From Vinca minor (Eukaryota; Streptophyta; Magnoliopsida; Gentianales; Apocynaceae), in the NCBI GenBank assembly GCA_026122235.1, contig JAOCZM010000159.1, positions 3,100,001 to 3,164,000 of the forward strand: a stretch of DNA of 64,000 nucleotides, read 5' to 3'. The position numbers and the translations under genes were made by a program. The notes beneath the pieces are model-generated. The model had not been told where the DNA came from and ran no database searches. It saw only the letters and a list, made by a program, of their open reading frames with translations. Of this stretch, positions 37,181 through 48,529 are shown piece after piece. Position 1 is the stretch's first letter; each line of letters starts with the position of its first letter.

Positions 37181-37842
37181 CTACTCCTTCCCCAAAACAG
37201 TATCGACCGCATTATAGTCAGAATTAGAATCATCATCCAACTTGGTCAACCTAGCAAAATTCTCTGCGACATTTAATGGAACATTCTTATTTTGCACTAA
37301 TTCGATCAAGGTACTTGCAATTACATCAACTCTCTTCTTAGATTTCCTATTCTCCCTCATCTTCCATTCTCCATCCATCATCCTCATCTATTTAGCAAAT
37401 TAAGCTTCTATCTCATAGGGCACATATCGTCCATCTCATAGTGTGAAGCGGTGGCCTGAGTACCATGACGAGAAGCCTTCACTAACTCCGAGAATGAACC
37501 AAGTCCTAGTACATTTCCCTTTTTTAGGCCGCCAACTATAGCTGCTAAAAGAGCTATCTAAGTTGGAAGATCTAGCAAAGGCATGCCACAACCAAATGCT
37601 TTCTTTGAAGCATCGCTCTAAACATCATGGAATACCCCCTGATCGAATTCAATTGTCCAAGTTAGTTACTAATAGATAAACACACTATAAATATGTAAAG
37701 AAAATTAATGACTTACAGATAACACCACCGCCTCTTCATCTACAAAATCGCCGGCCTTTGGGCCAGAATTGTGTTGATGCATAACGTCGTAGCTACATGG
37801 GAAATGAAGTGGGAATCCTGCCTCATTTTTCGGGTAAAACAC
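37181..37842 (-). pseudogene. CACTA Tnp1-like (En/Spm second protein) relic
   Basis: The minus strand reads, from 37890 downward, PTVFYPKNEAGFPLHFPCSY and VDEEAVVL. Further on, in another frame near 37500-37550, comes VGGLKKGNVLGLGSFSELVK, matching the conserved VGGxKKGRVYGLGS motif of plant Tnp1/Ptta transposon proteins. The C-terminal open frame (37181-37387) is charged and probably helical. Stops and frame changes separate these parts. A copia solo LTR at 37843 splits the upstream end; the duplicated AACAC at 37838-37842 and 39401-39405 marks the split. Confidence 0.6.
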
Positions 37843-39400
37843 TGTTGGAGAAATTACTTTTCTCAAAGAATTAATGTGTCGTGAGGACATATTTGAGCTA
37901 ATATATTTATATTTTACACCGGTCGGTTTTGAATGTTATGGAGTTTATCACGAAGTGGGTTGCGCAAGCTTCGCGATGATATATAACATGTGAGAAAACC
38001 AATTCTTGGTGTGAATGATAAATTGGTATAAAGTGGGGTGGATGAAATGTGGTAAATGGGGTTTTAAGACTCACATCCCACATAGGAAACCCATGAAAGA
38101 GAAAATCACTTTATATGTTAAAGTGATTAACATGAGTTTAAATTGTATTACCACTATTATGCCTAAAGTGATAGCCTCGTGTGCGCCCGCGCAGGGGGGG
38201 TGCAAACGAAAGGTGGCTATTGCCAAAATAGCTTGAACTTGTACGCAGGTCACACAAAATTACGCGGGCCTGATCAGCCACGTTTTTGCATCTGGTATTT
38301 ATTTTTCTTTTTGAATTCTGAAACTGCAGAAGGGGTTTAACACAGCATTATTGTTGTTTATGGCTGGTCTGTTACAATCCTGTAATTCATTACGTAGTAA
38401 TGATTTTGACTGTAACAGCCAGCAAAATGGCTGAGTAATTCTTGAGCTGTTACTGGTGTGAGATTTGAAGCCTATAAAAGGCAGTCTTGGCTACCAGAAT
38501 ATAAACCCCGAAAAATTTCCCTCTCTGCATCTGGTATTTATTTTTCTTTTTGAATTCTGAAACTGCAGAAGGGGTTTAACACAGCATTATTGTTGTTTAT
38601 GGCTGGTCTGTTGCAGTCCTGTAATTCATTACGTAGTAATGATTTTTGATTTATATGACTGACATAATAGCTGAGTAATTCTTGAGTCATTCTTGGTGTG
38701 AGATTTGAAGCCTATAAAAGGCGATCTTAGCTACGGGAATATAAACCCCAGAAAAATTTCCCTCTCTGCATCTGGTATTTATTTTTCTTTTTGAATTCTG
38801 AAACTGCAGAAGGGGTTTAACACAGCATTATTGTTGTTTATGGCTGGTCTTCTTGAGCTGTTACTGGTGTGAGATTTGAAGCCTATAAAAGGCAGTCTTG
38901 GCTACCAGAATATAAACCCCGAAAAATTTCCCTCTCCCTCTTGCATTCTGCATATTCATTCTTGCACTTCATAAGCATTCTGCTGAAGAGTTTTATACTG
39001 TTAAGATTCGAAGGTGCTGTTTTTCTTTCTGCTTCAAAGAATCAGTGTGTTTGGACGTTGTACCTTGGAGTTCTGTGTTCAAGTGTGCCGGAAGCAGTCA
39101 AAAGGCCGGACATATAGAACTTAAGGGGAAGTGGCACGCTGCTGTCTCGTCTAGGAATCAATCAAAATACCAGTTAAGGTTTTAGTATTGTTTGTCTTCA
39201 GTTTCTGTCCAGAAATTTATTTATTCAGTGCACAAATTATTTTCCAGTGCAGACTTTAATTTTTTCAGTGCAGAATTTCTGTCCAGAACTTATTTTCCAG
39301 TCCAGAAATTAGTTTTCCAGTGCAGACTTTAATTTTTTCAGTGCAGAATTTCTGTCCAGAAATTAATTAATTTATCAGATTTCTAGAAAAATATCCAACA
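37843..39400. mobile_element. Copia-type solo LTR
   Basis: The unit begins TGTTGGAGAAATTAC and ends AATATCCAACA, giving matching TGTTGG/CCAACA termini, with target duplication AACAC on both sides. No internal region is present, so it is a solo LTR left by recombination. It contains a triplicated promoter block (38287-38937) and, near its end, several short repeats of CAGTGCAGA and TTCTGTCCAGAA (39200-39360). The frame 38869-39117 is not a gene. The TATA boxes and LTR ends suggest plus orientation. Confidence 0.85.
38287..38937 (+). repeat. Triplicated promoter block inside the solo LTR
   Basis: Units start at 38287, 38526 and 38767 with TGCATCTGGTATTTATTTTT, period 239-241 bp. The third unit has an internal loss of about 70 bp after GGCTGGTCT. 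Each unit contains GCCTATAAAAGGC (near 38470, 38710, 38880), a strong TATA box inside a small palindrome. The LTR therefore carries three potential core promoters in tandem. Confidence 0.9.
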
Positions 39401-40856
39401 AACACGTCGTAAATCACATAATTATTAAAACTAACATGGAAAAAAAAAATTTCCTCCATTTGTCTCTTGGCTATGGTATGGTCATAAGTTACAGGAGTTT
39501 GTTACTGTGTTGTTTGCCAATTCTGTGGAATTACTACCCTTTTTTTAGCCATGCCATATACTCAGGAGGTCATAGGAGACTGAAGGCCTTCCATATCCTG
39601 AAACTTTTTCTGGACCAACGACGTAATGACCATTGTTAACTATGAGACCAGACTCTTAACTTTCTCGTCAATACTTTCACCAATATAATGCATCATAGCT
39701 GCCAATGTTGTTGGTAAGACGGGTAAGGGAGAGAGTTGTTCGACTATCGGCCTAGAGTCTATGGATTCAGCTATATATATTCACAATATGCTTGTGAATA
39801 TATATCTCACGCAGTATGCCTATCCGGAGCCAAACAGACAACATTAAAACTAAGTATGTGTTTTTGGGAAATTCCCTCACATAGGAAGCCTATCTTAAGG
39901 GGTTGGATTCTACCTAAGTATGTGTTATTAGATGACAATCCGCACATAGTAAGCCTTATTGATTCCAAAAACTAAGTCTAAAAATGTTTACATGAATTTA
40001 AGTAAGGAAAGCTGTAAAGAAAGCTTGTAAATACATTATAAATCAATTTCAAAATGTATTTTGAATGTTGATTGTGATGTCTATGAGCTTCCTCTTGATC
40101 TTCTTTTAATAGCCGCTTCTGAAAATAGATTCCCTCCTTGAATTCTGCCCATTTCAACCATAACTTCATGAAGTAGGCATGTTTTCCATGTCATGGCCAT
40201 TATGGAAAACGTGGAAAAACACCCAATGTCTCGGTCGGCTGGCAGTTGCATGTTTTCTGACTTTTTAGGGACTACACGGCTGTTTCTTCGTCTTAAAAAC
40301 TCTCCAAGTTGTATCCCACTTTCTCTCATGAAGATCGCGGTAGTTGAGGAAAGGTTACGGCCAAGGACTGAATCAAGCAGACTGTAAAACTAATTCCCTG
40401 AGGTCTAAGAGTTGCGTTTCTCTCTCTCGGCCAATGGCCCTTGTTGGTTGGACCCTGTGATTTGTTTGCAACTCGGCCGATCCATTCCTTGACTTATTTC
40501 CTATAAGGTTTCAGCCAACCTGCCTCGGACAATTCACTTTTCTGGCAAGCTATTTCTTTCGTGGCACCTGTCCTACATCTCAGCTAACAAATTAGCTCGC
40601 TTCCTATGTGTCCTTGGATAGCCGAGACTTTTCGGATGTAAACAATAGGAAAGTCGTTTATACGACAATGCTCATTCCGAAATGAAATGAAAATGTCTGT
40701 TTACGTTAAAACCTAAAGAATGGTCTTTTCAGAAGAAGTTGGAATGATAAAGTTATAGTAAGTGACCATTATATTGTTTTTAATTAATTCTAGTGTTTGA
40801 ACAAGACAACAACCTATTGAAGCTTCTTTAAAAATATTTTATTCACTTGGTAAAAA

Positions 40857-40903
<47 letters not shown>

Positions 40904-41668
40904 TCTCTTGTTATTTTTTTTTCTTGCATTTATTTTATACCAGGTATACTTGTTTTTATGACTATGTGGAACTTTATGTGTAAAAAAATAATGTTTTAAT
41001 CTTAAAATCAAAGTAAATGTTTAATCCGTTTTGGATTATTAATGTTAAAGTTTTAAGTAAAAGTTTGTTAGATTATGTAATTAATTTAACCTCATGGTCA
41101 ACGTATGCCAGACAAGCATTTAGGATATATTATATTGAATATCATTCATTGAATAGTAATTTTTTCAAATATAAAAAATGAAAATGAATCTCATTCCATT
41201 CTAAGTTAAAATAGATTTTATTATACTCTATTCGATTCTACAATAACATCAAAGCAAGAATATGAGTTGGACTTTTCTTTTCCATCCTTATGGGTTTTGT
41301 ACAACAAGGATTCTGCATGATCCAATGAATCTCACTCAAAAACTGGGTTTTTTTTTTTGAAACCCGAAGGTGAACAAAAACTGGGTTAGTTGTCTAAATT
41401 ATCAAGGAAATAATAAGCAAGCATTGCATGCAATTTTCATTTATTAGAATAACAAAAATGGTACAAATAAGGAAAGTATAATAAGTTGGGTATACAAAAA
41501 AAATTGGGTTTTTGTCCTTGGATACATGGAAAGAAGGAAAACATGCCTACGCCTCATACCACATAAGCATATATCTATCTCAATCTTAAATAATTCTTAA
41601 ATCATTGCTTGAACTTAAGATACAAAAAAAAAAACATTTTTTTGCTATTGCAAATCAAGTACTAAACC
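39401..41668. other. Unassigned stretch, partly disrupted CACTA flank
   Basis: I cannot assign a gene. The first few hundred bases should be the upstream continuation of the Tnp1-like relic but show no clear motif. AAGTATGTGTT recurs near 39850 and 39915 and CACATAG-AAGCCT near 39880 and 39945. A TA microsatellite lies at 40860-40899. The short frames at 39436-40387 have no recognisable domain. Confidence 0.4.
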
Positions 41669-42161
41669 ATGTCTTCTATAGAGGTTAGACTAATCGCCAT
41701 TAAAATCATGGTGGTAGTTCTCATCGTTGTAATCTTTCGCTGGTATACTTTTAACCAGTCACCATCCAAGAGCAATGCAACAACAACGTTATTCAACGAA
41801 CACCCCGGCGACCATGACCACCGCATAGGAGGCAGGCCCCACACTGAAACCACCACGAGCATCAATAATAACTTAGAGCAAGAGCTGCAAGCTTTAAGAA
41901 ATTTTGTTAGAAATCTCTACAGAAGATACCATGTTGAAAGCGCCCGAGATGATAACAACTCATCACAAGCTCAGCATCACGCTTCTAGGAATGTTCATGT
42001 TGTAGATATTGATAGAGCCAGAAGCCAAATTGAAAGCGCTGGGAGGATAGCGTCAGTAGAATTAAGGATGATGATTACTGTGCTATATGTTTTTGGGGTC
42101 CAAAGATGAGAAATCGCGTATGTTGGCGATTGTTTTCCATGTGCAACCATAGATTTGTTTT

Positions 42162-43511
42162 GGCAAATTGGCATGCTGGGTCCAGAAAGTATTTAGCATT
42201 TAGATGTCGGGTCCAGAAAGTATTTTTTCAACAGAATCTATCCTAAAACAATTTAGGATTGGTACACTCAATCCTTCCATCCAAAAAAACCAAAATCAAC
42301 TGTTAATTCAAAAATTAAAATAGGTCAACGTTTGAAATGAAATGGGCATTTTTGTATTTTCAGTTAACCACCCCCCTTCTCCTACACTCTCCCTCCCACC
42401 ACCCCTACCCCTTTCTTCTTCACCCCCCTCCCCACCTTGACCATCTAACATCGCCGTCGCCGCCCACCACCTTCCTGGCCATTGCTTCAATTTCGGATGA
42501 AGTGATAGCACAACTACAACTACAAGTAGAACAGATAGAGGCCCTAAACCCAAAGGGACACCATAACCACCAAAAAGTGATATCATAGTCCGATTACCAT
42601 CTTAGCAACATCATCATATTCAAATCCCAACTCCATCAAGAATTTTATTAGTCCAAACAAATCCAAGATTTTTCAAGAATTTCAATGCTGGCGTCGATTG
42701 AGCATCAACATTACAAACTAATAATCTAGGGCATCTAACAATACATTTTCACATTATGAAAAGGGATATCAACATAATTTAAAAGAAAATTAATAACTGG
42801 ATAAATATCACCATACGAATCGTCGGATGGCCGAGCGGTCAAGGCCCATGGAAGAGAGGAAACCCTTTACGGATTGAAGAAAAGAGAGGGGGGCAGTTCG
42901 GAGATTTGGGTTTTTTTGGAGGGCTTTTGTGGGGTTTATTTCGAGGGATTGGAGGTAAGAGATCTTTTCGTGGAAGATTAAGTCGGAGCCTGTAGTGGTG
43001 GTGGTGGTGGTGGTGGTGATGGAGGTGGGTTGGTGGAGTATATGGGTATTTTGGGGGATGGAGTGGCTGGAAGAAGGAGGAGGAGGACGGCGGTGGTAGG
43101 GTTTTGGAGAGAGTTTTGGGACGGCAGTGGTGGTGAAGTGAAGGAAGAAGATAACGTGGGTGTTGGGTGTTGGGTGTTGGAGAAGTAGTTGCAGTCGAGC
43201 ATCATTTTTTTGTCAAGGTGGGGAGGGGGAGATGAAGAAGAAAGGGGGTAGGGGAGGGTGGAGGGAGAGTGTATGGTGGGGGAGGGGAGGGGGAGGTGGG
43301 AGGGGTTTAACTGAAAATACAAAAATGCCCATTTCATTTCAAACGTTGACCGATTTTAATTTTTGAATTAACAGTTGACTTGGTTTTTTTCTACGGGAGG
43401 ATTGAGTGCACCAATCGTAAATTGTTTTAGGATAGAAGTTGTTGAAAAAATACTTTTTGGACCCGGCTTCTAAATGCTAAATACTTTCTAGACCCAACAT
43501 GCCAATTTGCC
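42162..43511. mobile_element. Pack-MULE-like element inserted in the RING gene
   Basis: The termini GGCAAATTGGCATGCTGGGTC (42162) and its complement at 43511 begin inverted repeats of roughly 280 bp, through the GTCAACGTTTGAAATGAAATG stretch and a C-rich block. The flanking 9-bp sequences ATTTGTTTT (42153-42161) and ATTTCTTTT (43512-43520) match 8 of 9, a Mutator-type target duplication. The interior holds a minus-strand mTERF gene piece and no transposase. It is therefore a non-autonomous gene-capturing Mutator element. Confidence 0.8.
42590..43210 (-). pseudogene. Captured mTERF gene fragment
   Basis: On the minus strand an ATG at about 43207 opens a Ser/Thr/Pro-rich, transit-peptide-like region with a leucine run and a (P)n tract near 42990-43020. 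After a one-base shift in the CCA repeat, the frame reads ISYLQSLEINPTKALQKNP and then APLSFLQSVKGFLSSMGLDR, exactly the mTERF-repeat pattern (YLESIGIxPxKAL...APLSxLxSVxxxLSSMGLxR). It continues with decayed text like VINFLLNYVDIPFHNVK, PALKFLKNLGF and GFEYDDVAKMV. mTERF proteins act on chloroplast or mitochondrial nucleic acids. Stops after IRRFVW and near 42720 and the loss of the 3' half show it is a fragment. Confidence 0.75.
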
Positions 43512-43965
43512 ATTTCTTTTTTATTGTATTAATATATGGTTGGCGATTAATAAGAGTTGTCCATTATGTCGAGATAGGGAACATACGTAATATTTATAGA
43601 TAGAACTCCCTCAGGAACATTTTGAAAGTTGAAATTAGTAGAATTAATAAGAAACTAAATTGTCCTAGTTTGGATTTTCTGCCCCATTTTCATCTCATTC
43701 ACCTTTAGATCTTGTAATAAAATTAATAATGTTATATTTAGTTATATCTTGCATATTGGAAAATAAATTATATATTTGGATGAAAATTTGTTTCATTAGC
43801 TATATCCAAGTTTTCGCCAATGTTTCTCTTAACTGTTAGATAAAATATAAAAAACAAATCTTGACAAAATAGCTTAGTAGGAACAAGAGTTTTTATTCGC
43901 AATCTTTGGTAGCAAAAGGAAGATTTTTCCGTACAATTAAATGTTCATGTTGCTTGGTTTGGACG
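43512..43965. other. End of the split RING gene and short non-coding spacer
   Basis: The first 79 bases are the 3' piece of the split RING gene. The rest is AT-rich 3' flank with no further gene. Confidence 0.5.
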
Positions 43966-44482
43966 TAGGGGTGTTTATTAATCGGTTTTAATCGAAAATC
44001 GCACCGCACCAAATTTAATTTTGGTGTACGGTGCGGTGTTTGGTCAATTATGGTGCGGCTAATAACGGTTTTAGTTGCCGTAAATTATTTTTCGGTGCGG
44101 TCACGGTTTAGAAAATTTTAAGTTATATCGCACCGCAAACCGCATTATGTATCTAACTATTTTTTTGTTTTTTATTTTAAAGAAAATATGGTATATTTAC
44201 ATAATTATGTTTTACTAAATTTAATTTAATTACAATTAGTTATTTTATTAGATTTAAATTAGGGTTAGGATATTCTCACACTCATAAGATATTTAAATAA
44301 TTTTATAAGTTTTTTAGATCGGTTTCCACCGCACCTAATTTCACCAAACCAAAATAATTACGGTTTGGTGAAATTCGGTTTGGAAGTCAAAATAGTGCGG
44401 TATGGTTTTAGAAAATATATTAAAAAATTGTATAAAAACCGCATTAATAAATCGGTTTTCACCAAACCGCACCAATGAACAC
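43966..44482. mobile_element. hAT-type MITE, about 517 bp
   Basis: TAGGGGTGTTTATTAATCGG at 43966 is inversely related to the end CGCACCAATGAACAC at 44482. The body is full of GGTGCGGT/ACCGCACC and CGGTTTGGTG motifs in both orientations, as in the common plant hAT MITEs that start TAGGGGTGTTCA. The right terminus is eroded, so no target duplication can be read. Confidence 0.65.
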
Positions 44483-44709
44483 ATGAACTAATTTACGTAA
44501 AAGTATTTTATCAGATTTTGAGTTCGATCTCGTTCCGGCCTAATAATTAAAAAATGATAAAAGAAGAGTAACATAACATTTTATTCTTGTTTGTCATTTT
44601 CCCTTTTTTCTCCACCGTCCAAGATTGAATAAGCTGTATGATTCATTGTTTATCTTAGAACTTAAATAACCAAAAAACGAACAACGGTGATGTATTACAT
44701 TGAATGATA

Positions 44710-44863
44710 ATATCCTCATTATTACCAAAAGAAATATAGGAATGCATCCACTAATCCAACTTAATATCCTTATTACCAAAAGAAATATAGGAATGCATCC
44801 ACTAATCCAACTTAATATCCTTATTACCAAAATAAATAAAGGAATGCATCCACTAATCCAACT
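44710..44863. repeat. Three 51-bp tandem repeats
   Basis: The unit AATATCCTTATTACCAAAAG...CCACTAATCCAACTT occurs three times with a 51-bp period (ACCAAAA at 44725, 44776, 44827). The third copy is the most diverged. The period is a multiple of three, so a frame stays open through it in both strands, but I see no sign of a gene. It lies about 300 bp upstream of the intact RING gene. Confidence 0.9.
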
Positions 44864-45149
44864 GTATCAAGCATCATATTGTATAAGTTAAAGAAAAAAA
44901 TGGAAAAAGCATATAACTATTGTAATATGTACAGATATACATTCCTTTCATAAAATATGTATATACATTTATATATCTTATCAACTCTGTAATCTTAATC
45001 CTCAAAATATATAAAGTTGGTTAAGTGAGTCCAAAGATCCATTTTTTAGATCCATCACAAGAGAACAACCTATTTTTTTATCTCCTATACAAACTATTTT
45101 TCTTTTTACTTATTTATAATTAAACACCAATTTATAGATAAACTATTCC

Positions 45150-45617
45150 ATGTCGACCGAGCAAATCATAATTGTATTTGAAATCATAGCCTTCATCATT
45201 TTCATGCTAATAATGCATTGGTGTGCTAATACGGTCCCATTGTCCCCAAGGTACGAAGCCGGAGTGTCAGCCCTACCCCAACAAATCCACGGACGTGGCC
45301 TCCTCGGACGAGCAGCAAGCCAACAGACCACATCCACCCCAATAATCACCAGCAACTCATCACAAGTACACCTACAGGCTTCAACAAATGTAGTCATAAG
45401 CATCTATACAAAAAGCCGGGACGAAAACCAAGCTGAAAGTAGCAATAGAGTTACGGATGATGAATGTTCTATATGTTTCACGGGTTCAGAAGATGATCAG
45501 AAATCATGTATGTGGGCATTTCTACCCAAATGCAAACACAGATTTCATTTTGATTGCATTAGCATTTGGTTGGAGATTAATAAAACTTGTCCTATATGCC
45601 GAGATATAGTAAATTAA
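45150..45617 (+). CDS. RING-H2 finger protein, ATL-like E3 ubiquitin ligase
   Basis: This is an intact, intronless frame of 155 codons. Residues 5-26 (IIIVFEIIAFIIFMLIM) form one membrane segment. A polar, Ser/Thr-rich linker follows to about residue 105. The C-terminus is a complete RING-H2 domain: CSIC, 18 residues, CKH, RF, H, FD, C, then ISIWLEINKT and CPIC. Spacing CX2C-X18-CXHX2HX2CX10CX2C and the conserved W before the last pair fit the ATL/RING-H2 class, which ubiquitinates targets at membranes. The protein ends 6 residues after the last cysteine. The length is short for ATLs and the GLD motif is not clear. The start is the only ATG before the membrane segment. It is a tandem paralogue of 41669-43590. 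Confidence 0.8.
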   Translation: MSTEQIIIVFEIIAFIIFMLIMHWCANTVPLSPRYEAGVSALPQQIHGRGLLGRAASQQTTSTPIITSNSSQVHLQASTNVVISIYTKSRDENQAESSNRVTDDECSICFTGSEDDQKSCMWAFLPKCKHRFHFDCISIWLEINKTCPICRDIVN

Positions 45618-46459
45618 GCAATTACATATCGAACTTTCTCCTTCCGAAATCAATGTTCTACCGTTCACATATAATACTTACCCGTTCATTTTTATAAGTC
45701 CTAATTGATCAATTTTCTCGTCAATTTTTACTTTTCCTTTCGTAGTTTTTTTTGGGTTTGAGAGATGTCCTTTTGTAACTCTAATAATGCTTTAATATGA
45801 ACACCTTAAAAATTACTTCAGATTTTTATTTTTTTAATTCTTGGATGAAATTTAGCTTCACATATTAAAACAGAGAAGTATCTAAGTTAATTAATGCAAG
45901 GACATTTTATCGGTTAATTTTATATTTTCTTTAACAATATTTTTTTTCTTATTCCGCGGACAGTCTACAATTAGGATGTTTAAGAAAATGGACGGAAGGG
46001 GGTTATTGATACAAAGACATTGAATCTGAAATAAAGGAATAAGGTATTCAATAATCATATACAAATTTGAGAATTAGACAACTTTTCCCTTTTTCTTGTT
46101 TATTCTTATAGGAAATTAAATTCTATTAAAATGTACATTAACTCTCTTAATTGCAAAATATTTCATCTAAGGTTTTCAATATAAAGTATTAGTATTTCTT
46201 TTTGTTCCATTTCGGAGAAGAAATGAGAAAGAGAAATCATTCCGTAGAAAAATCGCTAAAAAATATACTATATCAGAGGCAAATTAGACATGATCCTTGG
46301 TGTTAGATGAGAACTAAGAGGATATAACCCTCCATGCAATTCAAACCCGTTTTTTGGAAGGGAGAAAGGTGGGGTCATTTTCCCCCACTGAAATATTATT
46401 TTTACTTCTAATTATATGTCATATATAATGATTAGCTCTATACTATTAAGTTAGAGACC
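45618..46459. other. Non-coding 3' flank of the RING gene
   Basis: No gene is seen. AT-rich, with a small hairpin GTGGGG-TCATTTT-CCCCCAC near 46370-46389. The stretch ends at the copia 5' LTR. Confidence 0.5.
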
Positions 46460-46980
46460 TGTTAAAATTAGGAAGAAAGTTTCATGATCAAACTGGAAAT
46501 CAGCAGTTCAAGTGTGCAAAAGCAAAGCCACAAAGCAAAGACAAAGGCAAAGATGTTAAGGCATTATGTAATACTACAAGCAAAGGAAGAGAGTATTGGG
46601 CTGATGATTTTGGTTGAAGTGGATCAAAGTTGAAAATACAAGTGGGTCAAAGGCTACTAAATATTATTTGAGCCCAGTCCAAAACTTGTAAATAGATTAG
46701 ATATTTTAACTTGTTTCCTTTCTAAGTAGATTTTATCTTTCTTTCCCCTTTTAGTAAATTAGAGAGAGAAGTAAATGGGCAGAAAATTCCATGCTCAAAT
46801 TGTATAAATACTGAGCGAAGTGCTCATTCTTAATCAATGAAAACAGTTGAAAATTTCCACAAAATATCTTTTCCTCTCTGTACTTTTATTCAACTGTTAT
46901 TTCTTGCTTCATTGTTCTTATGAATTCAATTGCAAATTACTTGCTAATTCTTGGAGGAACTTGGATGATGAAATTCCTCA
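46460..46980 (+). repeat. 5' LTR of copia element
   Basis: TGTTAAAATTAGGAAGAAAG...GAAATTCCTCA, 521 bp, followed directly by the primer site. A TATA-like TGTATAAATACTG lies near 46800. Confidence 0.9.
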
Positions 46981-46996
46981 TGGTATCAGAGCAGTA
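46981..46996 (+). other. tRNA-Met primer binding site of copia element
   Basis: TGGTATCAGAGCAGTA begins on the base after the 5' LTR. Confidence 0.85.
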
Positions 46997-47467
46997 GCTC
47001 AAGGCTACTGAGGTTAGCGATTCCGCAGTTTTTCTTTTTTATTTATGATTCAATCTCGAAGGCTCATGTCGATCGATATACTCATTAATCAGTTGATAAA
47101 ATTCTGATGATGATGATCATAAGTTTAGGTAGTTTTTTGTGATTGATCTACTGATTATAGTCATATCTTGATTTTCAGTAGTTATAACTCTTAATTCTGA
47201 GTTTGTGTTCTTCGATCTGAATTTTTCCTTGACCTAATCTTCATTCAAACAAGTTAAGCCTTGGCTTGTTGTTAATTCAGAGAAATATATTTCTCTTGCT
47301 CTTCTCAATTTCTGAAGCACATTCTTTTGCTTATTGATTGAGATCGTTGTTGTATTACCTAAAATTGTTTAGGAATACATCTTTCTATCTTTTCTTGTTA
47401 TCAACAATAGTTAAAAACTTGTTTTTGTGACTTACATTGCATTTATTGTTATTCACAAGACCATAAT

Positions 47468-48529
47468 CATGCCAGGATCTTTTACCTTACCTTCAGTCAT
47501 TGAAATTCTAGTGACTCTCCTTATTACCTACATCCTAATGAAAATCCTAGTCTAAAATTAAATGCTAAAGTGCTAGAAGGAGCAGAAAATTTCTTTGGCT
47601 GGCAAAGAGCTGCAAGAAGAACATTTATAACTAAAAATAAACTAGGATTTGTAGAAAAGGTTCCAGGCTTCATCATACCTAGATCTGGGGATCCAATATA
47701 TCAAGCATGGCAACAGGCAGACCAAATGGTCTTTACCTGGATCTTGAATAACATTAGTGAAAGTATAGCTCCTAGTATACAACTGTTATCTACTGCTTAT
47801 GAAGTCTGGAAGGATTTAGAGGAGAGGTATCAACATTGTGACTTATACAAGTACTCAAGTCTTCTTGAAGTGATTTGTAGCCTGAAGCAAGGGAATTCTT
47901 CTGTCACCACTTACTTCACACAGTTAAAAGCCTTGTGGGATGAATTCTTAATGCTAAGACCATTGCCACAGTGTACCTGTGGAGGTCTCACCACATTACA
48001 AAAGTATTATGACAATGACTTTGTAGTAAAATTTATCAAAGGCTTGAATGATGGTTTTGCAACAGTAAGGTTACATGCACTTATGAAAAAGCCTACTCCA
48101 CATATCAATGAGATTTTTAATGATGCTTGCCAACATGAGAAGGAAAAGTCTTATGCAGCACAACAAGCCTCACCACAGGTGTTTTGCAGTCAAGGAGGAT
48201 CAAATAGCATTGGCACTAATTCAGGAAATAGTTCCACTATGAACTCTGTGATCAATATGGCACAAGCTAATGCAGGAAGGGGTGGATTTTTTAAAGGAAA
48301 TTATAACAAGAAACTATTGATGTGTAGTTACTGCAATAAGCAAGGACATACAATTGATAGATGCTATAAAAAGCATGGCTATCCACAGAACAATCAATAC
48401 AAGCAAGGTCAATCAATGCAATCCTATCAACCTCAAGGACTAAATATCACAGGTCCTAGAGCTCCTAATACAAGTAATTTCAATGGTCATCAACCTATGA
48501 GTTACAAACCAGTCAATGCAGCTACATGA
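47468..48529 (+). pseudogene. Copia gag
   Basis: The likely original ATG is at 47468. A shift near 47505 moves the frame to the conserved YYLHPNENPSLKLNAKVLEG start of copia gag. From 47570 the frame is open for 319 codons: the UBN2-type gag core (WKDLEERYQHCDLYKYSSLL, LKQGNSSVTTYFTQLKALWDE, FIKGLNDGF) and then a zinc knuckle CSYCNKQGHTIDRC (CX2CX4HX4C) near 48322-48363. The frame ends at TGA 48527-48529, where the uninterrupted polyprotein would continue. Gag forms the virus-like particle that packages element RNA. Confidence 0.85.

Larger units (their letters stand above)
41669..43590 (+). pseudogene. RING-H2 (ATL-like) gene split by a Mutator-like element
   Basis: The ATG at 41669 opens a protein with an N-terminal hydrophobic segment (about residues 8-24), a linker and a C-terminal RING-H2 domain, like the intact gene at 45150. 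A one-base shift just before the domain (near 42065) puts CAIC in another frame. The third ligand pair (MCNHRF) is reached at 42140-42160, where the element 42162-43511 interrupts. The domain resumes after it with INIWLAINKSCPLCRD and stops at TAA 43588-43590. The intact domain spacing can be followed on both sides. ATL-type RING-H2 proteins are membrane-anchored E3 ubiquitin ligases. This copy is dead twice over. Confidence 0.8.

Noticed and set aside
42308..42588. Overlapping proline- or glycine-rich frames on both strands.
   Set aside because: They are the C-rich inverted repeats of the Pack-MULE read through; the mirror image gives the same peptide start at 43337.
42821..42850. GGATGGCCGAGCGGTCAAGGC resembles the 5' part of a tRNA-Leu or tRNA-Ser gene.
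   Set aside because: No anticodon, T arm or acceptor partner follows, and on the other strand the same bases encode a conserved mTERF segment (LDRSAIRRF).
44700..44891. A frame with the peptide repeat ITKRNIGMHPLIQLN.
   Set aside because: It arises from a 51-bp tandem repeat; no start context or flanking gene structure supports it.
46370..46389. A short GC hairpin that could be a terminator or MITE end.
   Set aside because: It is a single small hairpin with no partner; bacterial-type terminators do not apply here.
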